Source: Streptomyces genisteinicus (GTDB lineage: Bacteria; Actinomycetota; Actinomycetes; Streptomycetales; Streptomycetaceae). From it: a DNA stretch of 64,000 nucleotides. The stretch is taken from positions 62,001 to 126,000 of the forward strand of contig NZ_CP060825.1 in assembly GCF_014489615.1 (NCBI RefSeq), read 5' to 3'. The stretch's first letter is position 1. Each line of letters starts with the position of its first letter. Positions 36,400-44,149 of the stretch are shown one piece after another. The position numbers and the translations under genes are program-made. Under the pieces are notes generated by a model. The model had not been told where the DNA came from, did not search any database, and saw only the letters and a list, made by a program, of their open reading frames with translations.

Positions 36400-37044
36400 G
36401 AACGGAGGACGCGGTTCCCAGGGCACCCGGGAGGGCGGCGGCCACTCCCCCTTGCGACGGCGTGTCGGCGCGGGCGGAGTGCGGTGTGCGCAGGTCAGCG
36501 CGTCAGCCGCGACTGACGCCTGGCACGGGAGCCGTTGCCCGCCGGGCGGCGGCCCCGCCGGATCTCGGATCCGCGCTGCGCGCCGCGGGCCGCGGGCCGG
36601 CGGGGGCGCCGGTGCCGTGCAACAGGTTCGGGAGATCGTGGAGTTGGCCGGCGGCGGTCCGGGCCGGAGCATGGCCGGCGCCTGCCTCCACGGCTACTCC
36701 GTGCTCGGCCGGCCCGGACCGGCCGGCGGCATGGACGCGCTGATCGCCTCGCGGCGGCCGATGGACGCGCGGGCGCCTGCCTCGCGCACGGGAGGCAGCG
36801 CAGTCTCCACCGCCCCTGCTCCGGGGAGAGCCGGAGCAGGGCATCGCGGGCGCGGGTGCGGCCGCACGCGGACCACGTCCGCGCGCGGAGACCGGCCGGC
36901 TGCGCGCCTGACACGGGGGCGGGGCCGGGACCGCTCGTGCGCGGTCCCGGCGGCAGGCCGGGGAGGGCGCGTTCAGGACGCCGGGGTGCGAGGACGGCAG
37001 GGTGGGGCGCCCCGACTCGTCGGGGCGAGATCGCCGAGCAGTGT
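36400..37044. other. Long GC-rich stretch with no supported gene
   Basis: About 645 bases between the chitin promoter region and the repeats at the end of the GvpU-like gene. Several frames stay open, as expected at this GC. The most protein-like segment starts at a GTG near 36617 (VQQVREIVELAGGGPGRSMAGACLHGYSVLG), but it has no ribosome site and decays into Ala/Arg/Gly low complexity; it may be a gene remnant. Confidence 0.4.
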
Positions 37045-37139
37045 CAGGGCGTGATCGTCAGGACGTGATGTGCCCGGCCTCCTCAGGACGGGATCGACAG
37101 GACGTGTACGTCCGGCCTCGTCAGGACGGGATCGACAGG
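37045..37139 (-). repeat. Degenerate repeats copying the 3' end of the GvpU-like gene
   Basis: TCAGGACGGGATCGACAGG occurs at 37121-37139, where it encodes the last residues (LSIPS and stop), and again at 37083-37101, 38 bases downstream of the gene. A weaker copy (GTCAGGACGTGAT) starts near 37057. Flanking GGCCTC is also shared. This is a stop-proximal duplication. Confidence 0.7.
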
Positions 37140-37570
37140 GACCAGCCGACGACGTCCGCGAGCCTGCCGCGCCACAGTCCGTAGCGCATCGTCTGTGCCG
37201 TGCTGCCGGTGAGGAACGTGGCGTCGCGCAGGTGCACCCACCGCGGGAGCGGATCGTCGTCCCGGTCGTCCCGCTGCTCCTCCAGGACCTCGTTGATCAC
37301 CCGCGGGATGCGGGCGAGCGACTCCGCGCCCGCGCCGGGGAGGCCGCGCAGCGAGGCCTCCCACTCCAGCGCGTAGGCGTCCCGGCTGATCACCTGCCCG
37401 TAGATCACCCCGCCGGGGATGTTCAGGGACACCCCGAAGTGCGAACGGTTCTCGTCGTCCCGGTCCACCAGCCTGACCAGCATCCGCAGCTCCGTGTCCA
37501 GGAGCGGCTCCACCACTCCCGGGTACCCCGGCGCCTGCTCGCCGCCGTTCACCGCCCGCTCGTCGGCCAT
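37121..37570 (-). CDS. GvpU-like gas-vesicle accessory-type protein
   Basis: 149 residues from an ATG with AGAGG upstream. The core FGVSLNIPGGVIYGQVISRDAY, then WVHLRDATFLTG and LWRGRLADVVGWSLS, follows the pattern of GvpU of Bacillus megaterium as I recall it (ITLNVKGAVITGTLVSAKEY, IHLKDAKVY, LWRGKLSEVDGFFL). GvpU affects clustering and tethering of gas vesicles. No structural gvp genes are in the window, so the protein either serves a remote gvp cluster or has another role. Soluble, no signal peptide. Confidence 0.65.
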   Translation of the reverse strand: MADERAVNGGEQAPGYPGVVEPLLDTELRMLVRLVDRDDENRSHFGVSLNIPGGVIYGQVISRDAYALEWEASLRGLPGAGAESLARIPRVINEVLEEQRDDRDDDPLPRWVHLRDATFLTGSTAQTMRYGLWRGRLADVVGWSLSIPS

Positions 37571-37744
37571 CCGGACATCCTCTCCTCGGAGGCAGCCCGT
37601 CGGGGCCGCCCTGGTCAGGAACCACACCTCGGGTGTCGGCTGCCCGGTGGGGCGCCCGCCATGCGGGGCGGCCGGCGTCGGCTGCGCGGAGGATCTCCGG
37701 CTCGACGTAGGCTGGCCGGCGCACCCGAGCAGGAGGAGACCGAG

Positions 37745-38428
37745 GTGGACGGGACGGGGACGGAGCCGACGGCGGCCGCGGTCATGGCCGAACTGGCGGG
37801 TCTGGCGGACCCCAGGGCCCGTGCGGTGAACGAGCGCCACGGCGACGACCACGCCGTGAACCTCGGCGCGCTGCGCGCGCTCGCCAAGCGGTTGAAGACG
37901 CGGCACGACCTGGCAGGCGAGCTGTGGGAGACGGGCGATTCCGCGGCGCGGCTGCTGGCGGTGCTGATCTGCCGGCCGAAGGCCTTCGGCCGCGACGAGC
38001 TCGACGCGATGCTCCGCGCGGCGCGCACGCCCAAGGTGCAGGACTGGCTGGTCTCCTACGTCGTGAAGAAGAGCCCGCACGCCGAGGAGCTGCGGACGGC
38101 GTGGTTCGAGGACGCGGATCCGGTGGTGGCGAGCGCCGGCTGGGCCCTGACGACCGACCGCGTGGCCAAGAAGCCCGGCGGACTCGACCTCGGCGGCCTG
38201 CTCGACATCGTCGAGACCCGGATGAAGGACGCCCCCGACCGGCTCCAGTGGGCGATGAACCACTGCCTGGCCGCCATCGGCATCGAACACGCCCCGCACC
38301 GGGACCGTGCGCTCGCCATCGGCGAGCGCCTGAAGGTCCTGGAGGACCACCCCACTCCCCCGGGCTGCACCTCTCCGTACGCTCCTGTCTGGATCACCGA
38401 GATGGTGCGCCGCAGACAGGACGCGTAG
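37745..38428 (+). CDS. HEAT-repeat protein of the DNA alkylation repair (AlkD-like) family
   Basis: 227 residues from a GTG with GGAGGAG upstream. All-helical: VNLGALRALAKRLKTRHDLAGELWETGDSAARLLAVLICRP begins a series of HEAT-like repeats as in AlkC/AlkD glycosylases, and WLVSYVVKKSPHAEELRTAWFED and WAMNHCLAAIGIEH continue it. Residues that make AlkD a glycosylase are not clearly identifiable, so enzymatic activity is uncertain. Monocistronic and divergent from the GvpU-like gene. Confidence 0.75.
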   Translation: MDGTGTEPTAAAVMAELAGLADPRARAVNERHGDDHAVNLGALRALAKRLKTRHDLAGELWETGDSAARLLAVLICRPKAFGRDELDAMLRAARTPKVQDWLVSYVVKKSPHAEELRTAWFEDADPVVASAGWALTTDRVAKKPGGLDLGGLLDIVETRMKDAPDRLQWAMNHCLAAIGIEHAPHRDRALAIGERLKVLEDHPTPPGCTSPYAPVWITEMVRRRQDA

Positions 38429-38555
38429 CGAGGACGGGACACGACGGCGGGCTCGCCCCGCCGTGCCCCGGCCGGACGGGGCACGGTTCCATGCCCCGTG
38501 CGCAACCGTCTCGCTCCGCCACCGTCCCGAGGTCCGCTCGGGGCCGCGCCCCTGG

Positions 38556-39896
38556 TCAGTGCAGCACGGGACGGATCCGGAAGAGCTCGCCGCCGGCCAG
38601 GCCGATGAGGGAGCCGTCCCGGAGCATGAGTTCCGGGGCGGTCCCGCCCGCCACCGGCTCTGTGGACACCTGCACCCTGGCACGCCAGCGCACGGCACCG
38701 CTGTCGAGGTCGAGCCCGGTGAGCCGTCCGTTCGGACCCAGGTAGTAGGCCACCCGTTCCCGGAGGTCCACGGCCGCCGCGGAGGCGTGCTCGCGCGCCG
38801 TCGGGTCGCCCGGCTCCGCCCGCAGGTCCAGGCCCAGTTCGCGGGACCACAGGCGCCGGCCGTCGCCGGCCGCGTACGCCACGGCACGGCCGTTCGCTCC
38901 GGACGCGAGGACGATTCCGTCCGCGACGACCCCCGCGGGGAGGCCGTCGACGGGGTGCCGTGCCACCGCTCCGGTGCGGAGGTCGACACGGACCAGTTCG
39001 GTGGGTTCCGCGCCGCCTGCGAGCTCTCCGGCTCCGAGGAGGACGGCGTCCCGGTCGGTGCCGATCCAGGTCGTCGGGCCCGCCACGCTCGCGACCGTCC
39101 GTGGCGCGCCAGTCGCCGGATCCAGCCGGACGACCGTGCTGCCACGCGCCGGCGACCCTTCGTCGGGCGAGCACATCAGGTGCGGGACGCCGCCGATCGC
39201 GGCACGGTCGCAGTCGGCACCGTCCCACGAGTGGGTCCACAGCGTCCGCCCCGTCCTCGGCTCCAGCGCGGTCACGCTCCGCGCGCCGGGACCGCCTGCG
39301 AGGATGCCGCCGTCGAACAGCACGGCGGAGGCCCGGTCCCTGCTGTCGTCGGCCAGTTCGTGCCGCCACAGCACCTGCCGGCCGTCCGTGCCGAGGGCGA
39401 CGAGGTCGGTACCCGGTGCAGGCGCGCCGGGCGAGTGGTCGGCATAGGTGTACAGAATCCCGTCGCGGACGCCGGGCAGGGCCCCGGCGGGTGAACTGCT
39501 GCTGCCGGCGGGCACTGCCCGCCGCTGCCACTGGAGGTCGCCCGTGCGGGCGTCGATCCCGACGGCGTCGTGCAGCGCGCCCCGGCAGAAGACGGCGCCG
39601 GGCCCGGTGGTGCAGGCGTCCCAGGAGATCCCGGGCAGCGTGGTCCGCCACAGCAGGTCGCTCTCCTCGCTCACACGGAACGCCGGCGGAGCGTCGTCGC
39701 CGGCCGCGCCGGTGACCAGCGTCGTGCCGAGGGCGACGCCGGTGAGGGCAAGGGCCGCCCCCGCGGCGCGCAGGCGCGTGCGCCGCCGGCGGCGTCGCAC
39801 GATGCGGTCCGCGATGCCCGGTGGCGGACCGGAGTCCCCGGGGGCCCACGTCCGCAGAGCTCCCCGGACCTCGTTCTCCAGTCGGTCGGCGTTCAT
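38556..39896 (-). CDS. Membrane-anchored PQQ-like beta-propeller protein, likely sigma-factor partner
   Basis: 446 residues. A cytosolic N-terminus of about 40 residues ends in a block of arginines, followed by one membrane helix (about 43-64) and a large outer domain with PQQ/WD-like blades (SDLLWRTTLPGISWD, VGIDARTGDLQWQRRAV, RQVLWRHEL, VTALEPRTGRTLWTHSWDG, LTGLDLDSGAVRWRARV). Its ATG overlaps the stop of the sigma factor gene by four bases. By analogy with anti-sigma genes it may hold the sigma factor by its short cytosolic tail and sense something outside with the propeller, but no zinc anti-sigma motif is present. Confidence 0.75.
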   Translation of the reverse strand: MNADRLENEVRGALRTWAPGDSGPPPGIADRIVRRRRRRTRLRAAGAALALTGVALGTTLVTGAAGDDAPPAFRVSEESDLLWRTTLPGISWDACTTGPGAVFCRGALHDAVGIDARTGDLQWQRRAVPAGSSSSPAGALPGVRDGILYTYADHSPGAPAPGTDLVALGTDGRQVLWRHELADDSRDRASAVLFDGGILAGGPGARSVTALEPRTGRTLWTHSWDGADCDRAAIGGVPHLMCSPDEGSPARGSTVVRLDPATGAPRTVASVAGPTTWIGTDRDAVLLGAGELAGGAEPTELVRVDLRTGAVARHPVDGLPAGVVADGIVLASGANGRAVAYAAGDGRRLWSRELGLDLRAEPGDPTAREHASAAAVDLRERVAYYLGPNGRLTGLDLDSGAVRWRARVQVSTEPVAGGTAPELMLRDGSLIGLAGGELFRIRPVLH

Positions 39897-40444
39897 GCGC
39901 GGGCTCCTCTCGGCCGGCTGCCGCCCGTTGCGGCGGGGGTGGGGCGTGCGGGGGTGCCCAGTTCCGGAGCGAGGACGCGCAGCCGGGCCAGCGATCGGTG
40001 GGTGGTGCTGCGCACGGTGCCCACCGAGCAGCCCAGCAGCTTCGCCACCTCGGACTCGGACAGGTCCTCGAAGTAGCGCAGGACGAGCATCGTGCGCTGG
40101 CGCGGCGTCAGCCGGGCGAGGGCCTGGCGCACCGTGAGCCTCAGGACGGCGTCCGCAGCGGCGTCGGCGGGGGCCGCGCGGTCCGGCGGCGTGCCGAGCG
40201 CCGGCTCCCGGTGCGGCCGCCGCAGCCGCCAGCGGCTGACCTGATGGCGGTACATCACCGTGCGCACATAGCCCTCCGGGTCGTCGACGTGGCGCCAGCG
40301 GCCCAGCGTCTTCATCAGCGCGCTCTGCACGAGGTCCTCGGCCTCGTGGCGGTCACCGCCGGTGAGCAGGTTCGCCAGGCGCAGCAGGGCGCTCCACCTG
40401 TCGTCGACGAACTCCCGGAATCTCTCGTGGTCCTGCGGGTCCAT
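39893..40444 (-). CDS. SigE-family (ECF) RNA polymerase sigma factor
   Basis: 183 residues from an ATG with GGGAGGG upstream. Region 2 (about 8-75) includes LLRLANLLTGGDRHEAEDLVQSALMKTLGRW. Region 4 (about 105-160) includes LARLTPRQRTMLVLRYFEDLSESEVAKLLGCSVGTVRSTTHRSLARL. It belongs to the large SigE/ECF group of Streptomyces that pairs with a single-pass membrane protein, here encoded immediately downstream with an ATGA overlap. The controlled promoter is not identified. Confidence 0.9.
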   Translation of the reverse strand: MDPQDHERFREFVDDRWSALLRLANLLTGGDRHEAEDLVQSALMKTLGRWRHVDDPEGYVRTVMYRHQVSRWRLRRPHREPALGTPPDRAAPADAAADAVLRLTVRQALARLTPRQRTMLVLRYFEDLSESEVAKLLGCSVGTVRSTTHRSLARLRVLAPELGTPARPTPAATGGSRPRGARA

Positions 40445-40644
40445 GGGCCCTCCCGTTCCCTCATGACCACAAGGACGCGCGCGACCGGGCCGGTCTATGC
40501 CTGCGGCCGGGATCCTCCCGTCCGCCCCTCGCGTCGGGGCGTGCCGGACGCCGTATTCCGTCCGGCGGGTCTGGGCGCGGATTCCGGGGGCACACGCACC
40601 GTTGCACCGAAGCGTTCCGTCCCCGCGCACAGAGGAGTCACACC

Positions 40645-40818
40645 ATGCTGGGCATAGCCGCCGCCGTTCTGTTCTTCATCTCCTTCCTCATCAACGCCGC
40701 CGATCTCGGCACGAACGACGTGTTCTCGTCGGGCAACATCATGCTGCTGGGGCTGATGCTCCTGGCGCTCCACGTGGCGGGGGTGGGGACGTCGTGGCGC
40801 TCCGGACGCCGCCGCTGA
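40645..40818 (+). CDS. Small conserved two-helix membrane protein, 57 aa
   Basis: ATG with AGAGGAG nine bases upstream; TGA at 40816-40818. Helix one is LGIAAAVLFFISFLINAAD and helix two SGNIMLLGLMLLALHVAG, separated by a short polar loop, then a basic tail WRSGRRR. I recall close relatives (similar length, MLGIAAAVLFFISFLINA start) across Streptomyces, all uncharacterised. A strong hairpin follows, so it is its own transcript. Confidence 0.75.
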   Translation: MLGIAAAVLFFISFLINAADLGTNDVFSSGNIMLLGLMLLALHVAGVGTSWRSGRRR

Positions 40819-40853
40819 GACGACGCGGGGTGAGACCGCCGTCCGTACCGGGT

Positions 40854-40897
40854 CACCGGGCGGGCGGCGGTCGCCGTGAAGGGCCGCCCGCCCGGTG
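40854..40897 (+). terminator. Hairpin terminator after the small membrane protein
   Basis: Perfect 15-bp arms CACCGGGCGGGCGGC (40854-40868) and its complement (40883-40897), 14-base loop. Confidence 0.75.
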
Positions 40898-41008
40898 GAG
40901 TCCCGTTCCCGCGCGAGCGCGTAGAGGGACACATGGGCTCCGTTAACATGTTCGAGCTCATGGAGAGCATGCGAATGTCGGCGGAATTCCTTCACAACGG
41001 TTGAGAAA

Positions 41009-42484
41009 TTGATATCCAAGGTCTCGCGGGGTCCCTCGCGAACAGCCGGCGGCGATGCCGCCGTGTGGCGTCGTCCGCGGGTCCTGTTGTGGACCGGGCT
41101 CGGCGTGGTCGGTCTGGCGTTCCTGGTGGCGCTGGAGATCGCCGCGCGGCACTACGGCGTGCGGGGGCCGATCACCAATCAGGTGCGCGAGGTGTTCTTC
41201 GCCCCGAAGTCGGGGCCGTTGCTCTATGCCGGCCTGGCGCTGATGACCGTGGTGCTCGACCGGCGGCGCCGTTTCGTGGCGTTCGGCGCCGCGGCGGCGA
41301 TCGACCTCGTGCTGTGGCTGGTGCGGTGGGCTCTCGACGCCCCCGTGATGGCGGGCACAGGGGCGTTGTGGGTGCTGCTGGCCCATGCGGTGATCGCGGT
41401 CGCCTGGCGGTCCGGGCACGACCGGGTCCTGCTGCTGAAGGCCGTCGGCCTCGGACTGCTTCTGGTGGCCGGCCGCAAGGCCGGTGACACCTGGCTGCTG
41501 ATCACGGCGAAAGCCCATCCGACCGTCCTCGACCCCTACCTGGCGGCCGCCGACCACGCGCTGGGCAGCCCGTCCTGGCTCGCGGGCCGTCTCGTCGGCG
41601 CCACCGGCCCTGTCGGCGCCCATGTGCTCGACTGGGTGTACGTGCAGCTGGGCGTGGCCGCGGTCGTGGTGGCGCTCTACCAGCTGCGGAACGCGGGGAC
41701 CGAGCGGCGTTTCCCCGGCCACCACCTGGTCCGCACGTTCCTGGTCATCGGCCTGATCGGGCCGGCCGTCTACATGATCTTCCCGGTGGTCGGGCCGGTC
41801 TACGCCTACGGCGCCGAGGGCGGGCAGTGGGCCGTCGCCCACCTGTGGCCCGACACCCCGCCGGCGGTCGTCACACCGCAGGCGATGCCGTTCGACGGGA
41901 TCACACCGCGCAACTGCATGCCCAGCCTCCACACCGCCTGGGCGACCGCCATCTTCATCCACTCCCGCAAGGGACCGTGGGCGCTGCGGCTCGCCGGCTC
42001 GCTGTGGCTCGTCACCACACTCGCGGCCACCCTCGGCTTCGGTTACCACTACGGCGTGGACATCATCGGGGGCGTGGTGTTCACGCTCACGATCGAAGCC
42101 GCGCTGCGCGCCCTCGACCGGGGCTGGGACCGGCGGGCCGTCCGGCTCGTCGCCGTCGGCAGCGCCGTTTTCGCGGCCTTCCTCCTCGCGTTCCGCTTCC
42201 TCAGCATGGAAATGGCCGCCCACCCGTGGGTGTCCGGTCCGCTGCTCGTGCTGGCCACACTGCTCGTCGTGTACGACTACACCCGTGTCACGCGGCAGTG
42301 GGACCGGGAAACGGCCGCCGCGCGCATTCCGGTTCAGCGCGCGGGGGCGGCGGCCGAGGCACTCCCCGCGGCCCCGGCGGAGGGCGCCGCGCGGCCCTCC
42401 GCCGCCATGGTGCCGATGCGGCAGGCGGCTGCGGGGGCGGCGTCCGACGCCGGGGCCGAAGGCCGGGAGGCGGGGGCGGTCTGA
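41009..42484 (+). CDS. PAP2-superfamily membrane phosphatase / inositolphosphotransferase-like
   Basis: Up to 491 residues and about ten membrane helices. PAP2 motifs near residue 305 (CMPSLHTAW) and 350 (GYHYGVDIIGG) supply the catalytic histidines and aspartate. The order resembles the AUR1/inositol-phosphoceramide-synthase branch (PAP2_3), which transfers or removes phospho-groups on lipids. The C-terminal 50 residues are alanine-rich and cytosolic. Start uncertain: TTG at 41009 is the first in-frame codon; GTG at 41063 just before the first helix is an alternative, and neither has a good ribosome site. An AT-rich patch at 40945-41015 is probably its promoter and leader. Confidence 0.82.
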   Translation: MISKVSRGPSRTAGGDAAVWRRPRVLLWTGLGVVGLAFLVALEIAARHYGVRGPITNQVREVFFAPKSGPLLYAGLALMTVVLDRRRRFVAFGAAAAIDLVLWLVRWALDAPVMAGTGALWVLLAHAVIAVAWRSGHDRVLLLKAVGLGLLLVAGRKAGDTWLLITAKAHPTVLDPYLAAADHALGSPSWLAGRLVGATGPVGAHVLDWVYVQLGVAAVVVALYQLRNAGTERRFPGHHLVRTFLVIGLIGPAVYMIFPVVGPVYAYGAEGGQWAVAHLWPDTPPAVVTPQAMPFDGITPRNCMPSLHTAWATAIFIHSRKGPWALRLAGSLWLVTTLAATLGFGYHYGVDIIGGVVFTLTIEAALRALDRGWDRRAVRLVAVGSAVFAAFLLAFRFLSMEMAAHPWVSGPLLVLATLLVVYDYTRVTRQWDRETAAARIPVQRAGAAAEALPAAPAEGAARPSAAMVPMRQAAAGAASDAGAEGREAGAV

Positions 42485-42486
42485 CG

Positions 42487-42544
42487 CGCGCAGCGGTGGG
42501 CCGGGACCGAAGGCATGCCTCCGGTCCCGGCCCACCGCTGCGCG
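42487..42544 (+). terminator. Strong hairpin terminator, perfect 23-bp stem
   Basis: Arms at 42487-42509 and 42522-42544 are perfect complements with a 12-base loop, right after the PAP2 stop. It also precedes the end of the convergent DUF4230 gene. Confidence 0.85.
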
Positions 42545-42757
42545 GGGGACGGCGCGCGGGCGGCGGACGTTCACGGCGCGCCTGCGGGGCGGGCGGTCGA
42601 GCCGCCGCCCCGGGGGCCGCGGGCGGCGTCTTCGCGGACCGCGGCCCCGCGTCGGGCCGACGCCCGCGTGCCCCGGGACTCCCCCGGTGTGCCTTCCGGT
42701 CGCCGGTGCCCGCCGGTGGACCGGCGCCGTGACGGCGCCCCGGCGCCCCGCGCCGCT

Positions 42758-43447
42758 TCAGCCGTAGACGACGGTCACCGAGCGGAAGCCGAGCGAGCCC
42801 AGCAGGCCCTCCAGCATGGCCGTGGTGTTCTTCTCCGCACGCGAGGTCAGGCCGCTCTCCTTGGCGGCCTTGTCGATGTGGTCGGCGGCGAGGCGGTGGA
42901 CCGCGCGTTCGTCGGCCGGGTTGTCGGAGAACAGGTCGCCGAGCCGGTCCAGCAGTCCGCGCTCCTTGGAGACCGCGTAGGAGCGGTCGGGGTCGAGGGA
43001 AGCGGACCCCAGCCGTGCGTGCGGCAGGCGCACGGTGGCCTCGGTGCGGTCCTCGTTCACGCGGACGCTGTCCTCGCGGAGCGAGCCGAAGTCGACGTAG
43101 GCCGAGACGCTGCCGGCACCGACGAAGAGGGTGCGGGTGCCCCTGATGGCGTCCGGCAGGTAGCGGGTGTCCTTCTCCAGGTCGACGACGACCTGGAAGT
43201 CTCCGGCGGCGCCCTCGTAGCGGTCGAGGTCGCGGACGGATTTCAGCAGGACGGGGCCGGTCCGGTCCTCGGTCCGCTCCTCGAACAGGTCGCCCAGGCC
43301 GCCGAGGGGGTTGAACCCGATGAGCAGGGTGACCACCAGGGCCAGGCACAGGACCGCCGCCACGACGACCGCGACCGTGCGCCGGGCTCCACGGACGACG
43401 GCGGGCGCCGCAGCGGGGCCGTCACTCTTGCGCTGAAGCTTCGTCAT
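42758..43447 (-). CDS. DUF4230-family membrane-anchored protein
   Basis: 229 residues. A short cytosolic N-terminus is followed by one membrane helix (TVAVVVAAVLCLALVVTLLIG, about 24-44) and an outer domain with the DUF4230 pattern: LLKSVRDLDRYEGAAGDFQVVVDLEKD, GTRTLFVGAGSVSAYVDFGSL, ATVRLPHARLGSASLDPDRSYAVSKERGLLDRL, and a C-terminal LLGSLGFRSVTVVY. Function unknown; found widely in bacteria as a single-pass surface protein. The frame is open upstream, but the ATG at 43447 places the helix normally. Confidence 0.82.
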   Translation of the reverse strand: MTKLQRKSDGPAAAPAVVRGARRTVAVVVAAVLCLALVVTLLIGFNPLGGLGDLFEERTEDRTGPVLLKSVRDLDRYEGAAGDFQVVVDLEKDTRYLPDAIRGTRTLFVGAGSVSAYVDFGSLREDSVRVNEDRTEATVRLPHARLGSASLDPDRSYAVSKERGLLDRLGDLFSDNPADERAVHRLAADHIDKAAKESGLTSRAEKNTTAMLEGLLGSLGFRSVTVVYG

Positions 43448-43837
43448 GATGTGCGGATGCCCCCGCCGGCACGGTTCAGGCGGAGCCGACTCCCCTGCCG
43501 CGAGGGCGGGTTGGGCGGCGGTCAGAACCTGCGGGGCGGAAGGGGCGGCAGGGGCGTGCGGTAGCGGCCGGCAGCTGCGGGAGGGCCCGCCGCCGCACAC
43601 CAGGGGCCTCAGCCGTTTCACCATATGGACTAGACCAATTTCACCGACGCTCCCGGCCCACCTGCGGCGCTTCGCCCGCGACCTGCGGCGGCCCGGGCGA
43701 ACCGCCGCACGCCGCCGCCACCCGGAGCGGGTATTGGTCTAGACGTTTCTCGAGCGCCGTCGTTACGTTGTGCCGCGCACGATCAAGGGAGCTCCCGCAC
43801 CGCCGTATTCGTCATTCCACGCAATCGGAGGAACTTC
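43448..43837. promoter_or_regulatory. 390-bp divergent control region with two inverted DasR-like sites
   Basis: TGGACTAGACCAAT at 43626-43639 and ATTGGTCTAGAC at 43733-43744 are inverted copies (11 of 12 bases over the shared part) about 95 bases apart. Each matches most of the DasR consensus TGGTCTAGACCA. The right one lies 94 bases before the precursor start. TACGTT at 43764-43769 is a possible -10 for the precursor gene. No gene was seen in this stretch. Confidence 0.5.
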
Positions 43838-44038
43838 ATGGTCAAGAGTCTGTCCGCCCTCGCCGGCCGCGCCTTCGCGCGGGTTCTGCCCCAGGAGACC
43901 GCAGCCGCCGCGTGCGCCTGCCCGGCAGGCAGCTCCAGCTGGTGTTCGGGCGAGAACCTGTACACCCGCTTCTGCTGCTCCTGGAACTGCGCCGCCGCGC
44001 CGACCTGCACGGTCACCGTGGTCTACGGGGCCTGCTGA
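43838..44038 (+). CDS. Cysteine-rich secreted peptide precursor (candidate bacteriocin)
   Basis: 66 residues from an ATG with GGAGG seven bases upstream. Residues 1-25 look like a leader: an amphipathic helix (SLSALAGRAFARV), then LPQETAAAA, which suits signal-peptidase cleavage before or at Cys26. The 41-residue core has eight cysteines (26, 28, 36, 46, 47, 51, 57, 66), an even number, begins CAC and ends in cysteine. The following genes encode redox membrane proteins, an exporter and a signal peptidase, so four disulfides and secretion are inferred. The CxC start, length and cysteine count recall the myxobacterial bacteriocin fulvocin C, but I claim no homology. Ser/Thr residues could allow lanthionines, yet no lanthionine enzyme is nearby. 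Confidence 0.75.
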   Translation: MVKSLSALAGRAFARVLPQETAAAACACPAGSSSWCSGENLYTRFCCSWNCAAAPTCTVTVVYGAC

Positions 44039-44054
44039 CGGACCGGCCGTACCA

Positions 44055-44120
44055 CCGGGTCCCGGCGGCGGACGCGTCCGCCGCCGGGACCCGGCACCGC
44101 CGGCCCCGCACGGGGCCGGC
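44055..44120 (+). terminator. 40-bp perfect palindrome plus second hairpin after the precursor gene
   Basis: 44055-44094 is a perfect palindrome (20-bp half), 17 bases after the precursor stop. A second perfect 10-bp stem follows (44099-44108 with 44111-44120). Together they would terminate most transcripts, letting the precursor be made in excess over the downstream maturation genes by partial read-through. Confidence 0.8.
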
Positions 44121-44149
44121 AGCCGCACGGGACAGACAGGACGGGAGAC

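Noticed and set aside
36371..37054. Open frame of 227 codons in the large gap after the chitin promoter
   Set aside because: Starts inside the promoter region, no ribosome site, Ala/Arg/Gly-rich; only a short middle stretch looks protein-like and may be a remnant.
40948..41004. 18-codon frame before the PAP2 gene (MFELMESMRMSAEFLHNG)
   Set aside because: Possible leader peptide, but it has no good ribosome site and lies in an AT-rich patch better read as promoter and leader.
43838..44038. Precursor considered as a class II lanthipeptide
   Set aside because: Leader and core composition would allow it, but no LanM, LanB/LanC, YcaO or radical-SAM gene is in the window; redox proteins fit disulfides better.
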